This document shows positions 7,112 to 15,347 of a DNA stretch of 43,080 bases, piece by piece. Where the stretch lies: the NCBI GenBank assembly GCA_016201065.1, contig JACQDL010000034.1, positions 1 through 43,080 of the forward strand. The letters run 5' to 3'. This DNA is from Actinomycetota bacterium (GTDB lineage Bacteria > Actinomycetota > Actinomycetes > Mycobacteriales > JACQDL01). Both the position numbers and the translations under genes were made by a program. Position 1 is the first letter of the stretch, and each line of letters begins with the position of its first letter. Under the pieces are notes generated by a model, which was not told the origin of the DNA, did no database searches, and worked only from the letters and a program-made list of their open reading frames with translations.

Positions 7112-8103
7112 TGCGTCGAGGGGCACTGGTCGTTGTCGTCGTGCTCGGTGTCGTGGCAGCCGGCGCGGGCGGTTGCGGGCAGCTGCGGCGGCAGGCGAGC
7201 GACGGGACGGCCTCGGACGGTGGGGGGACGGCGTCGGGCGGTGGGCCTGCCGCGGGCACCTCCGAGCAGACCGTGACGACGGCCGACGGTCGGCGGCGGA
7301 CGTTCCGGACGTACGTTCCCGCCTCGGCGGCGGGGAGGACCGGCCTGCCGGTCGTCGTCCTGCTGCACGGTGGCGGCGGCAACGGAGAGACCATCGAGCA
7401 GCAGTCGAGGATGAGCGCTGTCGCCGATCGCGCGGGCTTCGTCGCCGTCTACCCCAACGGCACCGGTGGGATCTCCGAGCGGGTGCTGACCTGGAACGCC
7501 GGGAGCTGCTGCGGGTACGCACGTGATCATGACGTCGACGACGTGGCGTTCATCTCGGCGATGCTGGACGCGCTTGCCGCCCGGCTGCACACCGACCCGG
7601 CGCGGGTGTACGTCACGGGGTTCTCCAACGGTGGGATGATGACCCACCGGCTCGGCTGCGAGCTGACCGACCGGATCACCGCGATCGCGGCCGTCTCCGG
7701 CGCCCTCAACGTCGACCACTGCCGACCGACGCGGCCGCTGCCGGTGCTCATCGTGCACGGCACGGCCGACAAGAACGTGCCGTACGGCGGCGGACCGCCG
7801 GCCGACCCGCCGTTCCCGGGCGCGGGCTCATGGACGAACAGGTCCGTGCCGGAGGCGGTGTCGTTCTGGACCGGGCAGGACCATTGTCCGGCGACGCCGA
7901 GCCGGTCGCGCCAGGGTTCGGTGCTGCGCGACACCTACTCGCCCTGCACGCCGGGAGTGGACGTCACCGTGTACACGATCGAGGGCGGCGGGCACACCTG
8001 GCCCGGCGGTAGGAAGGGCAGGGATCGGGCCGACGACCCCGCACCCACGCTCGACGCCAGCGCGGTCATCTGGGACTTCTTCGCCCGGCACGGCGCCCGA
8101 TGA
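7111..8103 (+). CDS. LpqC-like secreted esterase lipoprotein (PHB depolymerase family)
   Basis: This 330-residue alpha/beta hydrolase is predicted to sit on the outer face of the membrane. It has a lipoprotein signal peptide (hydrophobic residues 5-18) with the lipidated Cys at 22, then a Gly/Ser-rich spacer. The oxyanion region is LLHGGGGN. The nucleophile is Ser172 in GFSNGG, the acid Asp220 in HGTADKNVPY, and the base His295 in GGGHTWPGG. This triad and spacing fit the esterase/PHB-depolymerase family that includes mycobacterial LpqC. The likely substrates are short polyesters or feruloyl-type esters, which the sequence cannot decide. The ATG at 7111 is used because the signal peptide begins there and GGAGGG lies ten bases upstream. 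Long in-frame extensions to 6559 are not credible. It is followed by a 12-bp tandem repeat and rpiB. Confidence 0.9.
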   Translation: MRRGALVVVVVLGVVAAGAGGCGQLRRQASDGTASDGGGTASGGGPAAGTSEQTVTTADGRRRTFRTYVPASAAGRTGLPVVVLLHGGGGNGETIEQQSRMSAVADRAGFVAVYPNGTGGISERVLTWNAGSCCGYARDHDVDDVAFISAMLDALAARLHTDPARVYVTGFSNGGMMTHRLGCELTDRITAIAAVSGALNVDHCRPTRPLPVLIVHGTADKNVPYGGGPPADPPFPGAGSWTNRSVPEAVSFWTGQDHCPATPSRSRQGSVLRDTYSPCTPGVDVTVYTIEGGGHTWPGGRKGRDRADDPAPTLDASAVIWDFFARHGAR

Positions 8104-8137
8104 GGCGGTCGTCGAGGCGGTCGTTGAGGCAGTCGTT
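8102..8137 (+). repeat. Three 12-bp tandem repeats
   Basis: GAGGCGGTCGTC, GAGGCGGTCGTT and GAGGCAGTCGTT are contiguous, starting inside the esterase stop codon and running into the gap before rpiB. Each unit differs from its neighbour at a single position. The array is short and has no evident hairpin. It may be a slippage product. Confidence 0.7.
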
Positions 8138-8191
8138 GAGTCACCGGTCCCTGACCGTTGGTTACGGGTGGTGACCTGGCAGACTGCGGGA

Positions 8192-8656
8192 ATGCGGGTA
8201 TACCTCGGTTCTGATCACGCCGGCTTCGAGCTGAAGGCCCACCTGGTCTCGTTCCTCAAGGGTCTCGGTCATGATCCGGTGGACTGCGGGGCGCTCTCCT
8301 ACGACGCGGATGACGACTACCCGCCGTTCTGCATCGAGGTCGCACGGCAGGCCGTCGGCGACCCGGGCAGCCTGGGTGTGGTGATCGGTGGCTCCGGAAA
8401 CGGCGAGCAGATCGCGGCGAACAAGGTCGACGGCTGCCGGGCCGCCCTGGTGTGGAGCGAGCAGATCGCCGTCCTCGCCCGCGAGCACAACGACGCGAAC
8501 GTGATCAGCGTCGGCGCCCGGATGCACACCCCGGAGGAAGCCAGCCGGTTCGTCGAGGTGTTCCTCAGCACGCCGTTCAGCGATGGTGAGCGGCACCGGC
8601 GGCGGATCGCCCAGCTCGCCGACTACGAGCGGACCGGTGCGTCGACCGTCAGGTAA
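8192..8656 (+). CDS. rpiB: Ribose-5-phosphate isomerase B
   Basis: This 154-residue cytoplasmic enzyme interconverts ribose 5-phosphate and ribulose 5-phosphate in the pentose phosphate pathway. It opens with MRVYLGSDHAGFELK (phosphate- and substrate-binding Asp-His). It continues with GVVIGGSGNGEQIAANKVDG and EHNDANVISVGAR. At the position where the E. coli-type enzyme has its catalytic Cys, this protein has the Ser-Gly-Asn-Gly-Glu segment. That is typical of the actinobacterial subfamily, in which a Glu serves as base, so the difference is not a defect. I chose the ATG at 8192 because homologues start there. A GTG at 8168 would add eight residues. The length is normal for the family. A strong hairpin follows directly. 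Confidence 0.95.
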   Translation: MRVYLGSDHAGFELKAHLVSFLKGLGHDPVDCGALSYDADDDYPPFCIEVARQAVGDPGSLGVVIGGSGNGEQIAANKVDGCRAALVWSEQIAVLAREHNDANVISVGARMHTPEEASRFVEVFLSTPFSDGERHRRRIAQLADYERTGASTVR

Positions 8657-8659
8657 CCC

Positions 8660-9061
8660 TCACCCCTCCCGCCGGCTCTCCGGCGGGAGGTAGTGGCGGC
8701 GGACGATGACCAGATCGCGCTCGGCGGCCGCGAGGTGTTCCGGGCCGGGGTGGGCCGCGTCGCGGGCCCGCATCGCGCTGGTGACGGTGAGCTGGCTCGG
8801 CCCCGCTCCGACGAGGCCGCGCAGCCCGCGCTCGGTGCTGTCCCGGCGCGGGGGCGGCCCCGCAGTGGGTGGTGCCGCAGCGGGGGGTGGCCCCCCGGTG
8901 GGCGGCGCAGCGGGCGGTGGGCCGGCCGCGGCCTCGACCCGGCGACGCCGCACCCTGCGCCGGGAAGCGTGCTGATCGGTGGGCGGGTCACGGTCATCCG
9001 GGGCCGCCGCTGCGCGCGCCTCCGCGCCGGGCACCTGCGTCACCACAGGGACGGTACGCAC
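8660..9061 (-). CDS. Small conserved actinobacterial protein with Pro-rich linker
   Basis: This 133-residue protein has no known function. The C-terminal ~55 residues (ERGLRGLVGAGPSQLTVTSA, MRARDAAHPGPEHLAAAERD, LVIVRRHYLPPES) have the look of a small conserved actinobacterial domain of unknown role. The middle is a low-complexity stretch of repeated GPPPAAPPTG-like units. The N-terminal part is charged, with no signal peptide. I kept the GTG at 9061 as start, but there is no good ribosome site and a later start is possible. Its 3' end overlaps the terminator hairpin of convergent rpiB. It is transcribed in the same direction as the Eis-type gene upstream of it (47 bases apart), so it may be the tail of that operon. 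Confidence 0.65.
   Translation of the reverse strand: MRTVPVVTQVPGAEARAAAAPDDRDPPTDQHASRRRVRRRRVEAAAGPPPAAPPTGGPPPAAAPPTAGPPPRRDSTERGLRGLVGAGPSQLTVTSAMRARDAAHPGPEHLAAAERDLVIVRRHYLPPESRREG
8666..8689. terminator. Strong hairpin terminator between rpiB and a convergent gene
   Basis: CTCCCGCCGG and CCGGCGGGAG form a perfect 10-bp stem around a CTCT loop, ten bases after the rpiB stop. It also covers the last codons of the leftward gene ending at 8660, so it probably ends transcripts from both sides. There is no poly-T tail. Confidence 0.75.
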
Positions 9062-9107
9062 CCTGGGCGCGCCAGGCCACTGGTCCTGCTGGTGCGGATC
9101 ACCGGTC

Positions 9108-10340
9108 TCAGAAGATCTCGGGGCACCAGGGTTGCGGGTCGGTGTGGAACGCCGCCGAGACCGCGGCCAGGGCGCCGGGGCGCCGCTCCACGACCCGACC
9201 GGCCAGCGCGAGGGTCGCCAGCGTCGTGCCGCCGAGGTAGGCGGCGGCGAGTTCGGTGCTGGTCAGCGTCACGTCGGCCGGTGCGGTGGTGGGTTCGCAA
9301 CTGGCCGTGTCCGGGCCACCGGTCAGCCGCCACCGGCCGGCGTTCCACGGGCAGAACTCGTCGGTGACCTTGAAGACGACGTCCACCTCGCGGGTGTAGC
9401 GGCGCGCGGCCAGCGCCCGGCCGACGTCGACGAGGCGGAGCCAGAGCTGGTCGCTGACGGACAGCTCGACGGCGCGCGGGTTGTCCACCAGGTGCGGCAG
9501 CGGCTCGTCGACCGGGACCCGGTCGTACCGCACGGTGCGCACGAGGTCCGTGCCGAGCAGGAATGACCACAGCGCCGCGTACGCCGCCGGGGTCAGCCCG
9601 ATCAGCTCGCGGATCTGTATCTCGCCGTCCGGGTCGTGCTCGCCCCACCTCGGGATGGTCCGGAACACGGCGTATCCGGTGACCTCCCCGCCTTCGTTGG
9701 CGCGCAGCGCGAACCGTAGCGGCGGCCCACCGTCGCGGGCGTGCTCCGGGTCGTAGAGCCGCCGATCCCACCATCGGTCGGTCCGGTCCAGGAAGCCGGG
9801 GGAGCGGACCCGCTGCGCCTCGTACACCCGGGCCAGCGCCGGCCGGGCCTCCTCCGAGCCGACCAGCCTGATCCGCCCGGTGCCGAGGTCGGTGCCGGGG
9901 CGCAGCCTCAGCTCACGGGTCCGGGCGGTGAGCCGGGCCTCCCGGCTGGCCATGCCGTATCCGAACCGCTGGTAGATCGCCGCCTCGGAGGCCCACAGCG
10001 CCGCGACCGGCTCGCCGCCGTGCTCGTGCAGGTCGGTGAGCTGGCGGCGCATCATCGAGGTGAGCAGGCCGAGGCGGCGGTGGGTCGCCGCCACCGAGAC
10101 CGCGGTGACCGCCGCGATCGGGAGCAGCGCGCCGGGCACCGTCATGACCCGGCCGAAGGCGGAGGTCGTGCTCACCATCGTCGTGCCGTCGAACGCGGCG
10201 AGGCTGCGGGCCGGTTCGAAGCGGCCGCGGGAGAGCTCCCGGTCGCTGTCGTGGGGGACGTCGTGGAAGGCGTCGACGAGCACCCGGTAGAACTCGGGGA
10301 ACTCGGCCGCCGAGATCGGCCGGAGGGTCAGATCGGTCAT
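9108..10340 (-). CDS. Eis-type GNAT N-acetyltransferase
   Basis: This 410-residue protein of the Eis family transfers acetyl groups from acetyl-CoA to amines. The mycobacterial member acts on aminoglycosides and on host or bacterial proteins. The N-terminal GNAT domain carries an acetyl-CoA loop (VSVAATHRRLGLLTSMM) and IYQRFGYG, where Eis places its general-acid Tyr. A second degenerate GNAT domain and an SCP2-like C-terminal part follow, ending in PWCPEIF. The terminal Phe carboxylate is the catalytic base in Eis, and it is preserved here. The start ATG overlaps the stop of the methyltransferase gene by four bases (ATGA), so translation is coupled. The substrate in this organism is unknown. 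Confidence 0.9.
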   Translation of the reverse strand: MTDLTLRPISAAEFPEFYRVLVDAFHDVPHDSDRELSRGRFEPARSLAAFDGTTMVSTTSAFGRVMTVPGALLPIAAVTAVSVAATHRRLGLLTSMMRRQLTDLHEHGGEPVAALWASEAAIYQRFGYGMASREARLTARTRELRLRPGTDLGTGRIRLVGSEEARPALARVYEAQRVRSPGFLDRTDRWWDRRLYDPEHARDGGPPLRFALRANEGGEVTGYAVFRTIPRWGEHDPDGEIQIRELIGLTPAAYAALWSFLLGTDLVRTVRYDRVPVDEPLPHLVDNPRAVELSVSDQLWLRLVDVGRALAARRYTREVDVVFKVTDEFCPWNAGRWRLTGGPDTASCEPTTAPADVTLTSTELAAAYLGGTTLATLALAGRVVERRPGALAAVSAAFHTDPQPWCPEIF

Positions 10341-11404
10341 CCTGGATCTCTACCAGCCGTGACCGGGGGACCGCCACCGATTTGCCGCGCCACGACGAGG
10401 TCGCGCACCACCGCCTGGGCGACCCGGTGGGTGAAGTCGACCTCGGGGCCGAAGTCGACGACCTCGAAACCGTGCCGGTCGAGCAGCCCCACCACCTCGA
10501 CGCGCGGCGCGACCAGGGTGTTCCACGAGATCCCCAGCGCACCGCCGGGGACCAGCAGCCGGCCCCACGCCGGCAGTGCGCCGTCGAGGAGCTCCAGCGG
10601 TCCGCGGGCGAGCCGGCCGGTCCGGCTCCCGTGCTGTACGCCGTACGGCGCGTCGGTGACCACGACGTCGAATGTGCCGGGGCGGAAGAAGTCACCGGCC
10701 GACCGGGTGTCGGCGTGCACGGCGGTGACCTCGACGGTGTCCCCGGCCTGGTACTGCTGCTTCGTCTCGCCGATCACGGCGTGGAAGCGCCGGCCGAGGG
10801 TCTTCCCGTGCCGCCGGACCGGGCCGGACTCGGTGCGGTGCTTCAGCCGCTTGCCGGTCAGCCAGCTCCGCAGGAACGCCGCGTAGGCGTCGATGTCCTT
10901 GCCGTCGAGGTCGATCCCGGCGGCGTGGTAGCCGTACATCAACGCCTGGTTGAGGGTGGTGCCCCGCCCGCACAGCGGGTCCAGCACCCGCAGCCGTCGG
11001 GTGGTCATCTCCGGCGCGGCCGCGCTGGCCAGGACGGTCACGTTGAGCAGCAGCCGGGTGAAGTGCTCGTTGGTCTTACCGGTGTACCTCAGGATGCTGA
11101 GCAGGTCGCTGTCGAACCGCGCGAGCGGCCGGACCGGGACCGGCCGGAGCAGCTCGCCGCTCACCTCGAACAGGGCGTAGAGCGCGGACAGGGTGGACAG
11201 GGAGCCGATGGCGGCCTCGTCGAGCTCGGCGGCGTCGAAGGTCAGGTACGGCACCCCGCCCAGCGTGCACTGCCCGACGTCGGCGAGCCGGCCGCCGAGC
11301 ACCGACCGGTTGAGCACGGCCAGCTCGGCCCGCATGAGCTGGACCGAGGCGTCGGCGTAGACCCGGTTGGTGGAGGGGTGGACGAGGACGGCGTAGCGGG
11401 GCAT
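10337..11404 (-). CDS. TRM11-like SAM-dependent RNA methyltransferase
   Basis: This 355-residue protein has a class I methyltransferase domain. The SAM-binding motif DPLCGRGTTLNQ lies near residue 140 and the catalytic TDAPYG near residue 250, a variant of the (N/D)PPY motif of N-methyltransferases. This arrangement matches the TRM11/UPF0020 group that methylates guanosine N2 in tRNA or rRNA. The N-terminal ~130 residues would bind the RNA. The exact target base cannot be read from sequence. It is the middle gene of a leftward three-gene unit. It starts 28 bases after the nitroreductase gene ends and overlaps the Eis-type gene by four bases. Confidence 0.85.
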   Translation of the reverse strand: MPRYAVLVHPSTNRVYADASVQLMRAELAVLNRSVLGGRLADVGQCTLGGVPYLTFDAAELDEAAIGSLSTLSALYALFEVSGELLRPVPVRPLARFDSDLLSILRYTGKTNEHFTRLLLNVTVLASAAAPEMTTRRLRVLDPLCGRGTTLNQALMYGYHAAGIDLDGKDIDAYAAFLRSWLTGKRLKHRTESGPVRRHGKTLGRRFHAVIGETKQQYQAGDTVEVTAVHADTRSAGDFFRPGTFDVVVTDAPYGVQHGSRTGRLARGPLELLDGALPAWGRLLVPGGALGISWNTLVAPRVEVVGLLDRHGFEVVDFGPEVDFTHRVAQAVVRDLVVARQIGGGPPVTAGRDPG

Positions 11405-11432
11405 GGCGTGGTCCGGGTCAGGTCTGGGTGGG

Positions 11433-11846
11433 CTACGGGCGGGTCAGGGCGACGACCGGGATGAGCCGGTCGGTCTTCTCCTGGTACTCGCCGAATCCCG
11501 GGTAGTGGCTGACCTGGCGGGCGTACAGCTCGTTCCGCTCCGCACCCGCCACGATGGTCGCGGTCATCGCCGCCGTCTCGGTGCCGACCTCGACAGTGAC
11601 CCGCGGGTTCGCGACGAGGTTGTGGTACCAGGCCGGGTGCTTTGGCGCCCCGGCGTACGAGGCGAAAACGATCAGTCGCTCGTCGTCCGGCAGGTACATC
11701 AGGGGTGTGGTCCGCTGCTGGCCGGACCTCGCGCCGGTCGTGGTGAGCAGGAGCATCGGCGCCCCCTCGAACTGGCCACCGACACGGCCGTCGGCGGCAC
11801 GGAACTCCTCGATGATCGCGCGGTTCCAGTCCTCGTGCGTGGTCAT
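11433..11846 (-). CDS. Deazaflavin (F420)-dependent nitroreductase, Ddn-like
   Basis: This 137-residue split-barrel flavoprotein belongs to the family of mycobacterial Ddn, which uses reduced F420 to reduce nitro compounds and quinones. Recognisable segments are MLLLTTTGARSGQQRTTPLMY (the cofactor-binding TTGRKSG-like loop), HPAWYHNLVANPRVTVEVG and YPGFGEYQEKTDR. The start is the ATG at 11846, preceded by GGAGGA at four bases. The frame stays open a further 384 bases upstream, but that part is Arg/Pro-rich and non-coding in character. It is the first gene of the unit with the methyltransferase and the Eis-type acetyltransferase. Confidence 0.92.
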   Translation of the reverse strand: MTTHEDWNRAIIEEFRAADGRVGGQFEGAPMLLLTTTGARSGQQRTTPLMYLPDDERLIVFASYAGAPKHPAWYHNLVANPRVTVEVGTETAAMTATIVAGAERNELYARQVSHYPGFGEYQEKTDRLIPVVALTRP

Positions 11847-12228
11847 GGTTCCTCCGTGTCCGGTGGCTGTCGGGTGGTGGTGACAACAGGGCAACGCCCA
11901 CCGGCCGCCGACGATTTCGGCTGGTCGCGACATCTCCCGGTTTCCTTCCCGAGTGGCCCGACGATCGTATACGCACAGTGATCGTCCGTCCGGGGTGAGC
12001 GGAGCGGATACGGGGTGTCGAGCGCGGCTGACGGTGCCGCGAACCGCTGCGACATCCGGGCGAGACCCGGCGCAATCCGGCGCCTTGCCGGGGTATATCG
12101 TGAGCCGCGGTCCCAGATGTCCCAGCCGGACGTGGCGGGTCGTTGGGACATTCGTTCGATCACTCCACGTAGTTGAACGGCTGGCGATCCGCTCCCGCCC
12201 GGGCGGTTCGGGTGCGGACGGAGGAGCC
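11847..12228. other. Divergent intergenic region
   Basis: This 382-base spacer must carry promoters for the leftward nitroreductase operon and the rightward PAS receptor. It contains a 7-bp inverted repeat, GACGATC (11960-11966) and GATCGTC (11980-11986), with a 13-base spacer that includes GTATAC. There the leftward strand could use TATACG as a -10 box. A TATATC box at about 12093 could serve the PAS gene. No small gene or RNA is evident. Confidence 0.45.
11960..11986. promoter_or_regulatory. Inverted repeat, candidate operator
   Basis: GACGATC and GATCGTC are exact reverse complements separated by 13 bases. The 20-base centre-to-centre distance is about two helical turns, suiting a dimeric regulator. 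The site lies 114 bases upstream of the nitroreductase start, around a possible -10 box on the minus strand. Confidence 0.35.
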
Positions 12229-13581
12229 ATGGCTCAGCTCGGCCAACAGACGCCGACCGGCCGGGAACGCACGGTGGGCATGGACGAGCTGCTGTTTTCC
12301 ACGACGGACCGGCGGGGCGTGATCCGGTCGAGCAACTCGGCGCTCACCCGGATCTCCGGGTACTCCACCGAGGAGCTGGCCGGCAGCCCGCACAACCTGA
12401 TCCGGCATCCCGAGATGCCCGGCGGCGTGTTCAAGATCCTCTGGGATCGGTTGCTGGCCGGCCTGCCGGCCGGCGCGTACCTGCGGAACCTGGCCAAGGA
12501 CGGCAGCACGTACTGGGTCTTCGCCACGGTGGTGCCGCTCGGCGACGGGTTCCTGTCGGTGCGGATGGCGCCGTGCGACCCGATTTTCGAGTCGGTGCGG
12601 CGGCTCTACGGTGAGCTGCGGGTGGTCGAGGAGCAGGCGCTCGCCGCCGGGTTGGGACGCGCGGCGGCTGCCGCCGCCGGAGCCGCGGAGCTGGAACGCC
12701 GGCTGGAGCCGCTGGGGTTCGACAGCGTCGAGCAGTTCATGGCGGAGACGCTGCCGGCGGAGGTGGCGGCCCGCAGGTCGCTGGTCAGTGGGGCGTACGC
12801 GCGCTCCGCCGCGGTCGGGGCGCCAGCGGAGCTGCTGGCCCTGACCCGCGATCTCGACTCCCGGCTGGAGGAGCTGGTCCGCCGGCTGGACCGGTACCAG
12901 AAGCTCTCCAGCGCGCTCGCGACGACCTCACGGTCGGTGCTGATGGCCGGCCGGTCCCTCGACCGGGCCGTCGGTTCCGCCCGGGCCGGGTCGGCCCCGA
13001 TGCATGCCGACGCGCCCGCGCTGTACTCCGTCGCCGAGGCGATGGCGGTCCCCAGCGACGCGGCGGTCTCCGCGTTCGCCGCGCTGGTCGCCGACCTCGA
13101 CGCACTGCGGATGCGGGTCGGCGGGCTGCGGTTCCGGATCGCGCTGGCCCGCCTGCACAACGACACCGTGGCCGGGTTCGCCTGCGAGATCGTCGACGGG
13201 TTCGCCGACCGGAGCCTGTGCGCCGAGGTGACCCTGCTGTGCGACACCATGTTCGCGGGGTTGCGGGACGTGGACGCGACCATGGCGGACGTCAACGAGG
13301 GGCTGGCGAGGGTCGGCGACGTTGTCCAGGTTGCCGGCGAGCGGTTGGACCGGATCCAGCGGTTCCTCACCAAGTGGCGGCACCTGGTCGCCCGGCATCA
13401 GCGAGCCGACCAGCTCGCGGCGTACGTCGGCGCGATCGACCAGCAGATGCTGGCCGGCCACACCCAGCTCGTCGAGCTTCGCGCGTTGAGCCAGCGATGC
13501 CGGACCGAGATCGTCGGGTTCGACCTGCGGCCGTTCGGCGAGCTGGTGACGGCGATGCGGGCGGTGGTTGTGGCCGGCTGA
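12229..13581 (+). CDS. Soluble PAS-domain (Aer-like) chemoreceptor-type protein
   Basis: This 450-residue cytoplasmic protein has one PAS domain at about residues 18-112 (LLFSTTDRRGVIRSSNSALT, RISGYSTEEL, NLIRHPEMPGGVFKILWDRL, KDGSTYWVFATVVPL). It is of the type found in Aer and related redox or energy sensors. The rest is alpha-helical and probably coiled coil. The segment LRFRIALARLHNDTVAGFAC resembles a degenerate form of the methyl-accepting signalling tip (NLLALNATIEAARAG in the neighbour). No transmembrane segment is present. The ATG at 12229 follows GGAGGA. It converges on a canonical MCP 17 bases downstream. The likely role is sensing and modulating chemotaxis through that receptor or a shared array, which is inference. 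Confidence 0.85.
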   Translation: MAQLGQQTPTGRERTVGMDELLFSTTDRRGVIRSSNSALTRISGYSTEELAGSPHNLIRHPEMPGGVFKILWDRLLAGLPAGAYLRNLAKDGSTYWVFATVVPLGDGFLSVRMAPCDPIFESVRRLYGELRVVEEQALAAGLGRAAAAAAGAAELERRLEPLGFDSVEQFMAETLPAEVAARRSLVSGAYARSAAVGAPAELLALTRDLDSRLEELVRRLDRYQKLSSALATTSRSVLMAGRSLDRAVGSARAGSAPMHADAPALYSVAEAMAVPSDAAVSAFAALVADLDALRMRVGGLRFRIALARLHNDTVAGFACEIVDGFADRSLCAEVTLLCDTMFAGLRDVDATMADVNEGLARVGDVVQVAGERLDRIQRFLTKWRHLVARHQRADQLAAYVGAIDQQMLAGHTQLVELRALSQRCRTEIVGFDLRPFGELVTAMRAVVVAG

Positions 13582-13598
13582 GCACAGCTGCCGGTGGT

Positions 13599-15161
13599 TC
13601 AGTAGGTGAACTGATCCACCAGATGGCGGACCTCGGCGGCCACGGTCGTGAGGCGGGAGGCCGACTGCTTGGTGCTCGCCGCCCCCTCGGCCGCGGCGAC
13701 GGCCGCGCTGGCGACGTCGTTGATGTTGTCGGCGATGGCCTGGGAGCCGTTGGCGACGCCGGAGACGCTGCGGCTGATCTCGGCGGTGGTCGCCGACTGC
13801 TGTTCGACCGCGGCCGCGATGGTCGACTGCATGTCGCGGATCTGGTTGACCACGCCGGAGATCTTGCCGATCGCGTCGGCCGCGTCGTGGGTGGTCTGCT
13901 GGATCGAGGCGATCTTGTTGGTGATGTCCTCGGTGGCCCGCGCCGTCTCCTGGGCGAGGTCCTTCACCTCGCTGGCCACCACGGCGAAGCCCTTGCCGGC
14001 GTCCCCGGCCCGCGCCGCCTCGATGGTGGCGTTCAGCGCCAGCAGGTTGGTCTGCTCCGCGATCGAGGTGATGGTCTTGATGATCTCGCCGATCTCGGTG
14101 CTGGCCACGTCGAGCTTGCCGACAGCCTCGGTGGTCTGCTCGGCGCTGGTCACCGCCTGGGAGGCCACGCTGGCGGCGGACGCGGCGTTCTGCGCGATCT
14201 CCCCGATCGAGCTGGTCATCTCCTCAGTGGCGGCCGACATCGTGTTGACGTCGCCCGACACCTCGTTGGCCGAGCCGGCCACGACGCTGATGGTGGTGGA
14301 GGCGCGTTCGGCGCTCTCGCCGACGCTCGCCGAGATCACGGTCAGCTCCTCGGAGGCCGACGCCAGGGTCTGCGCGCTGCGGCCGAGATCGGAGATCGTG
14401 GTCTGCACCGCGTCGAGCGCCTCGTTGAGCGCGCCCGCCATCGCGCCGATCTCGTCGCGCCGGTCCGAGCGGGCCCGGACGGTGAGGTCGCGGCGGGCCA
14501 GCTTCTGGAGGGTCTCGATGAGCGATCGCATCGGTACCGTGATGGAGCGGGTCACCAGGAACGACACCGCGAGCAGCACGACCAGGGCGATGCCCGAGAC
14601 GGCCAGGACGGTGGCCTGGATCTGGCTGATCGCCGCGGCTGCGGTGGCGTGCGCGTCGGCCGCGGCCTTGGCGAAGGACTCGATCGCGGTCCTGAGCAGA
14701 TCGTCGAGCACCTGCGCGCGCTTGCGTTCGCTGGACAGCACCGCCGGCACGTCGCGGACGCCGACGAAGCCCGGCAACAGGGTCTTCGTTTGCTGCATGA
14801 AGTCCGTGTAGCGCTGGTGCAGGTCGTCCATGGCCGCCTGGCGGGCGGGCGACAACCCGAGCGCGTTGACGTCCGCCCAGATGCCGTCGGTCCGCTGGAT
14901 CACCTCGGCAAGGGCGTCGGTGGCCGCGGGAAGGTCGCCGAGCATGGCGTCCCGTTCGGCGATCTGGGCGTCGCTGTGCGCCACGTCCAGCCGGTGCAGC
15001 AGCGCCACCGCCGCTGTCCTCCGCTGGGTGGCCGCGTTGGCGTCGGCGATCGTGCTGACCTCGGTGTAGGCCACCCAGCCGATCGTCAGGGCCGCGAGCA
15101 GCCCCAGCGCACTCAGGACGCTGAGCTTGTGGCTGATCTTGAGTCGGCCCAGGATCCGCAT
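13599..15161 (-). CDS. Methyl-accepting chemotaxis protein
   Basis: This 520-residue transmembrane receptor signals to CheA/CheW. Transmembrane segment 1 lies at about residues 14-34 and a four-helix-bundle extracytoplasmic sensor at ~35-185. Segment 2 lies at ~190-212 (VLAVSGIALVVLLAVSFLV), then a HAMP domain and a long cytoplasmic hairpin. Its tip (SIAEQTNLLALNATIEAARA, then GDAGKGFAVVASEVKDLAQE) is perfectly canonical. It lacks a C-terminal CheR-tethering pentapeptide. I chose the ATG at 15161, which has GGAGGA five bases before it. The frame continues open far upstream, but that part is Arg/Pro/Gly-rich antisense to the DUF2157 gene. Ligand unknown. No che or flagellar genes lie in the window. 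Confidence 0.95.
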   Translation of the reverse strand: MRILGRLKISHKLSVLSALGLLAALTIGWVAYTEVSTIADANAATQRRTAAVALLHRLDVAHSDAQIAERDAMLGDLPAATDALAEVIQRTDGIWADVNALGLSPARQAAMDDLHQRYTDFMQQTKTLLPGFVGVRDVPAVLSSERKRAQVLDDLLRTAIESFAKAAADAHATAAAAISQIQATVLAVSGIALVVLLAVSFLVTRSITVPMRSLIETLQKLARRDLTVRARSDRRDEIGAMAGALNEALDAVQTTISDLGRSAQTLASASEELTVISASVGESAERASTTISVVAGSANEVSGDVNTMSAATEEMTSSIGEIAQNAASAASVASQAVTSAEQTTEAVGKLDVASTEIGEIIKTITSIAEQTNLLALNATIEAARAGDAGKGFAVVASEVKDLAQETARATEDITNKIASIQQTTHDAADAIGKISGVVNQIRDMQSTIAAAVEQQSATTAEISRSVSGVANGSQAIADNINDVASAAVAAAEGAASTKQSASRLTTVAAEVRHLVDQFTY

Positions 15162-15250
15162 TGATTCCTCCACATCGGTGGCGGTGCCGCGCCCACCCGC
15201 CGATGATCGGCCGGCTGGGATCGGACACCCGCATGGTTCTGCCAGGGCGC

Positions 15251-15278
15251 TCATCGGTCCGCACGACCCGGTCCTGAG
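15251..15278 (-). promoter_or_regulatory. Possible FliA-type promoter of the MCP gene
   Basis: On the minus strand CTCA (15275-15278) is followed after 16 bases by ACCGATGA (15251-15258), about 90 bases before the MCP start. Motility sigma factors of actinomycetes recognise CTCA plus a GCCGA-type -10 at this spacing. The match to the -10 is partial, so this is only suggestive. Confidence 0.3.
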
Positions 15279-15347
15279 GAAAGCAGCCAGGGCCGTGGTG
15301 GCTTTGTCCTCTGTACCGGCCGGTGCCCCGGCGCGCATGATGATCAG

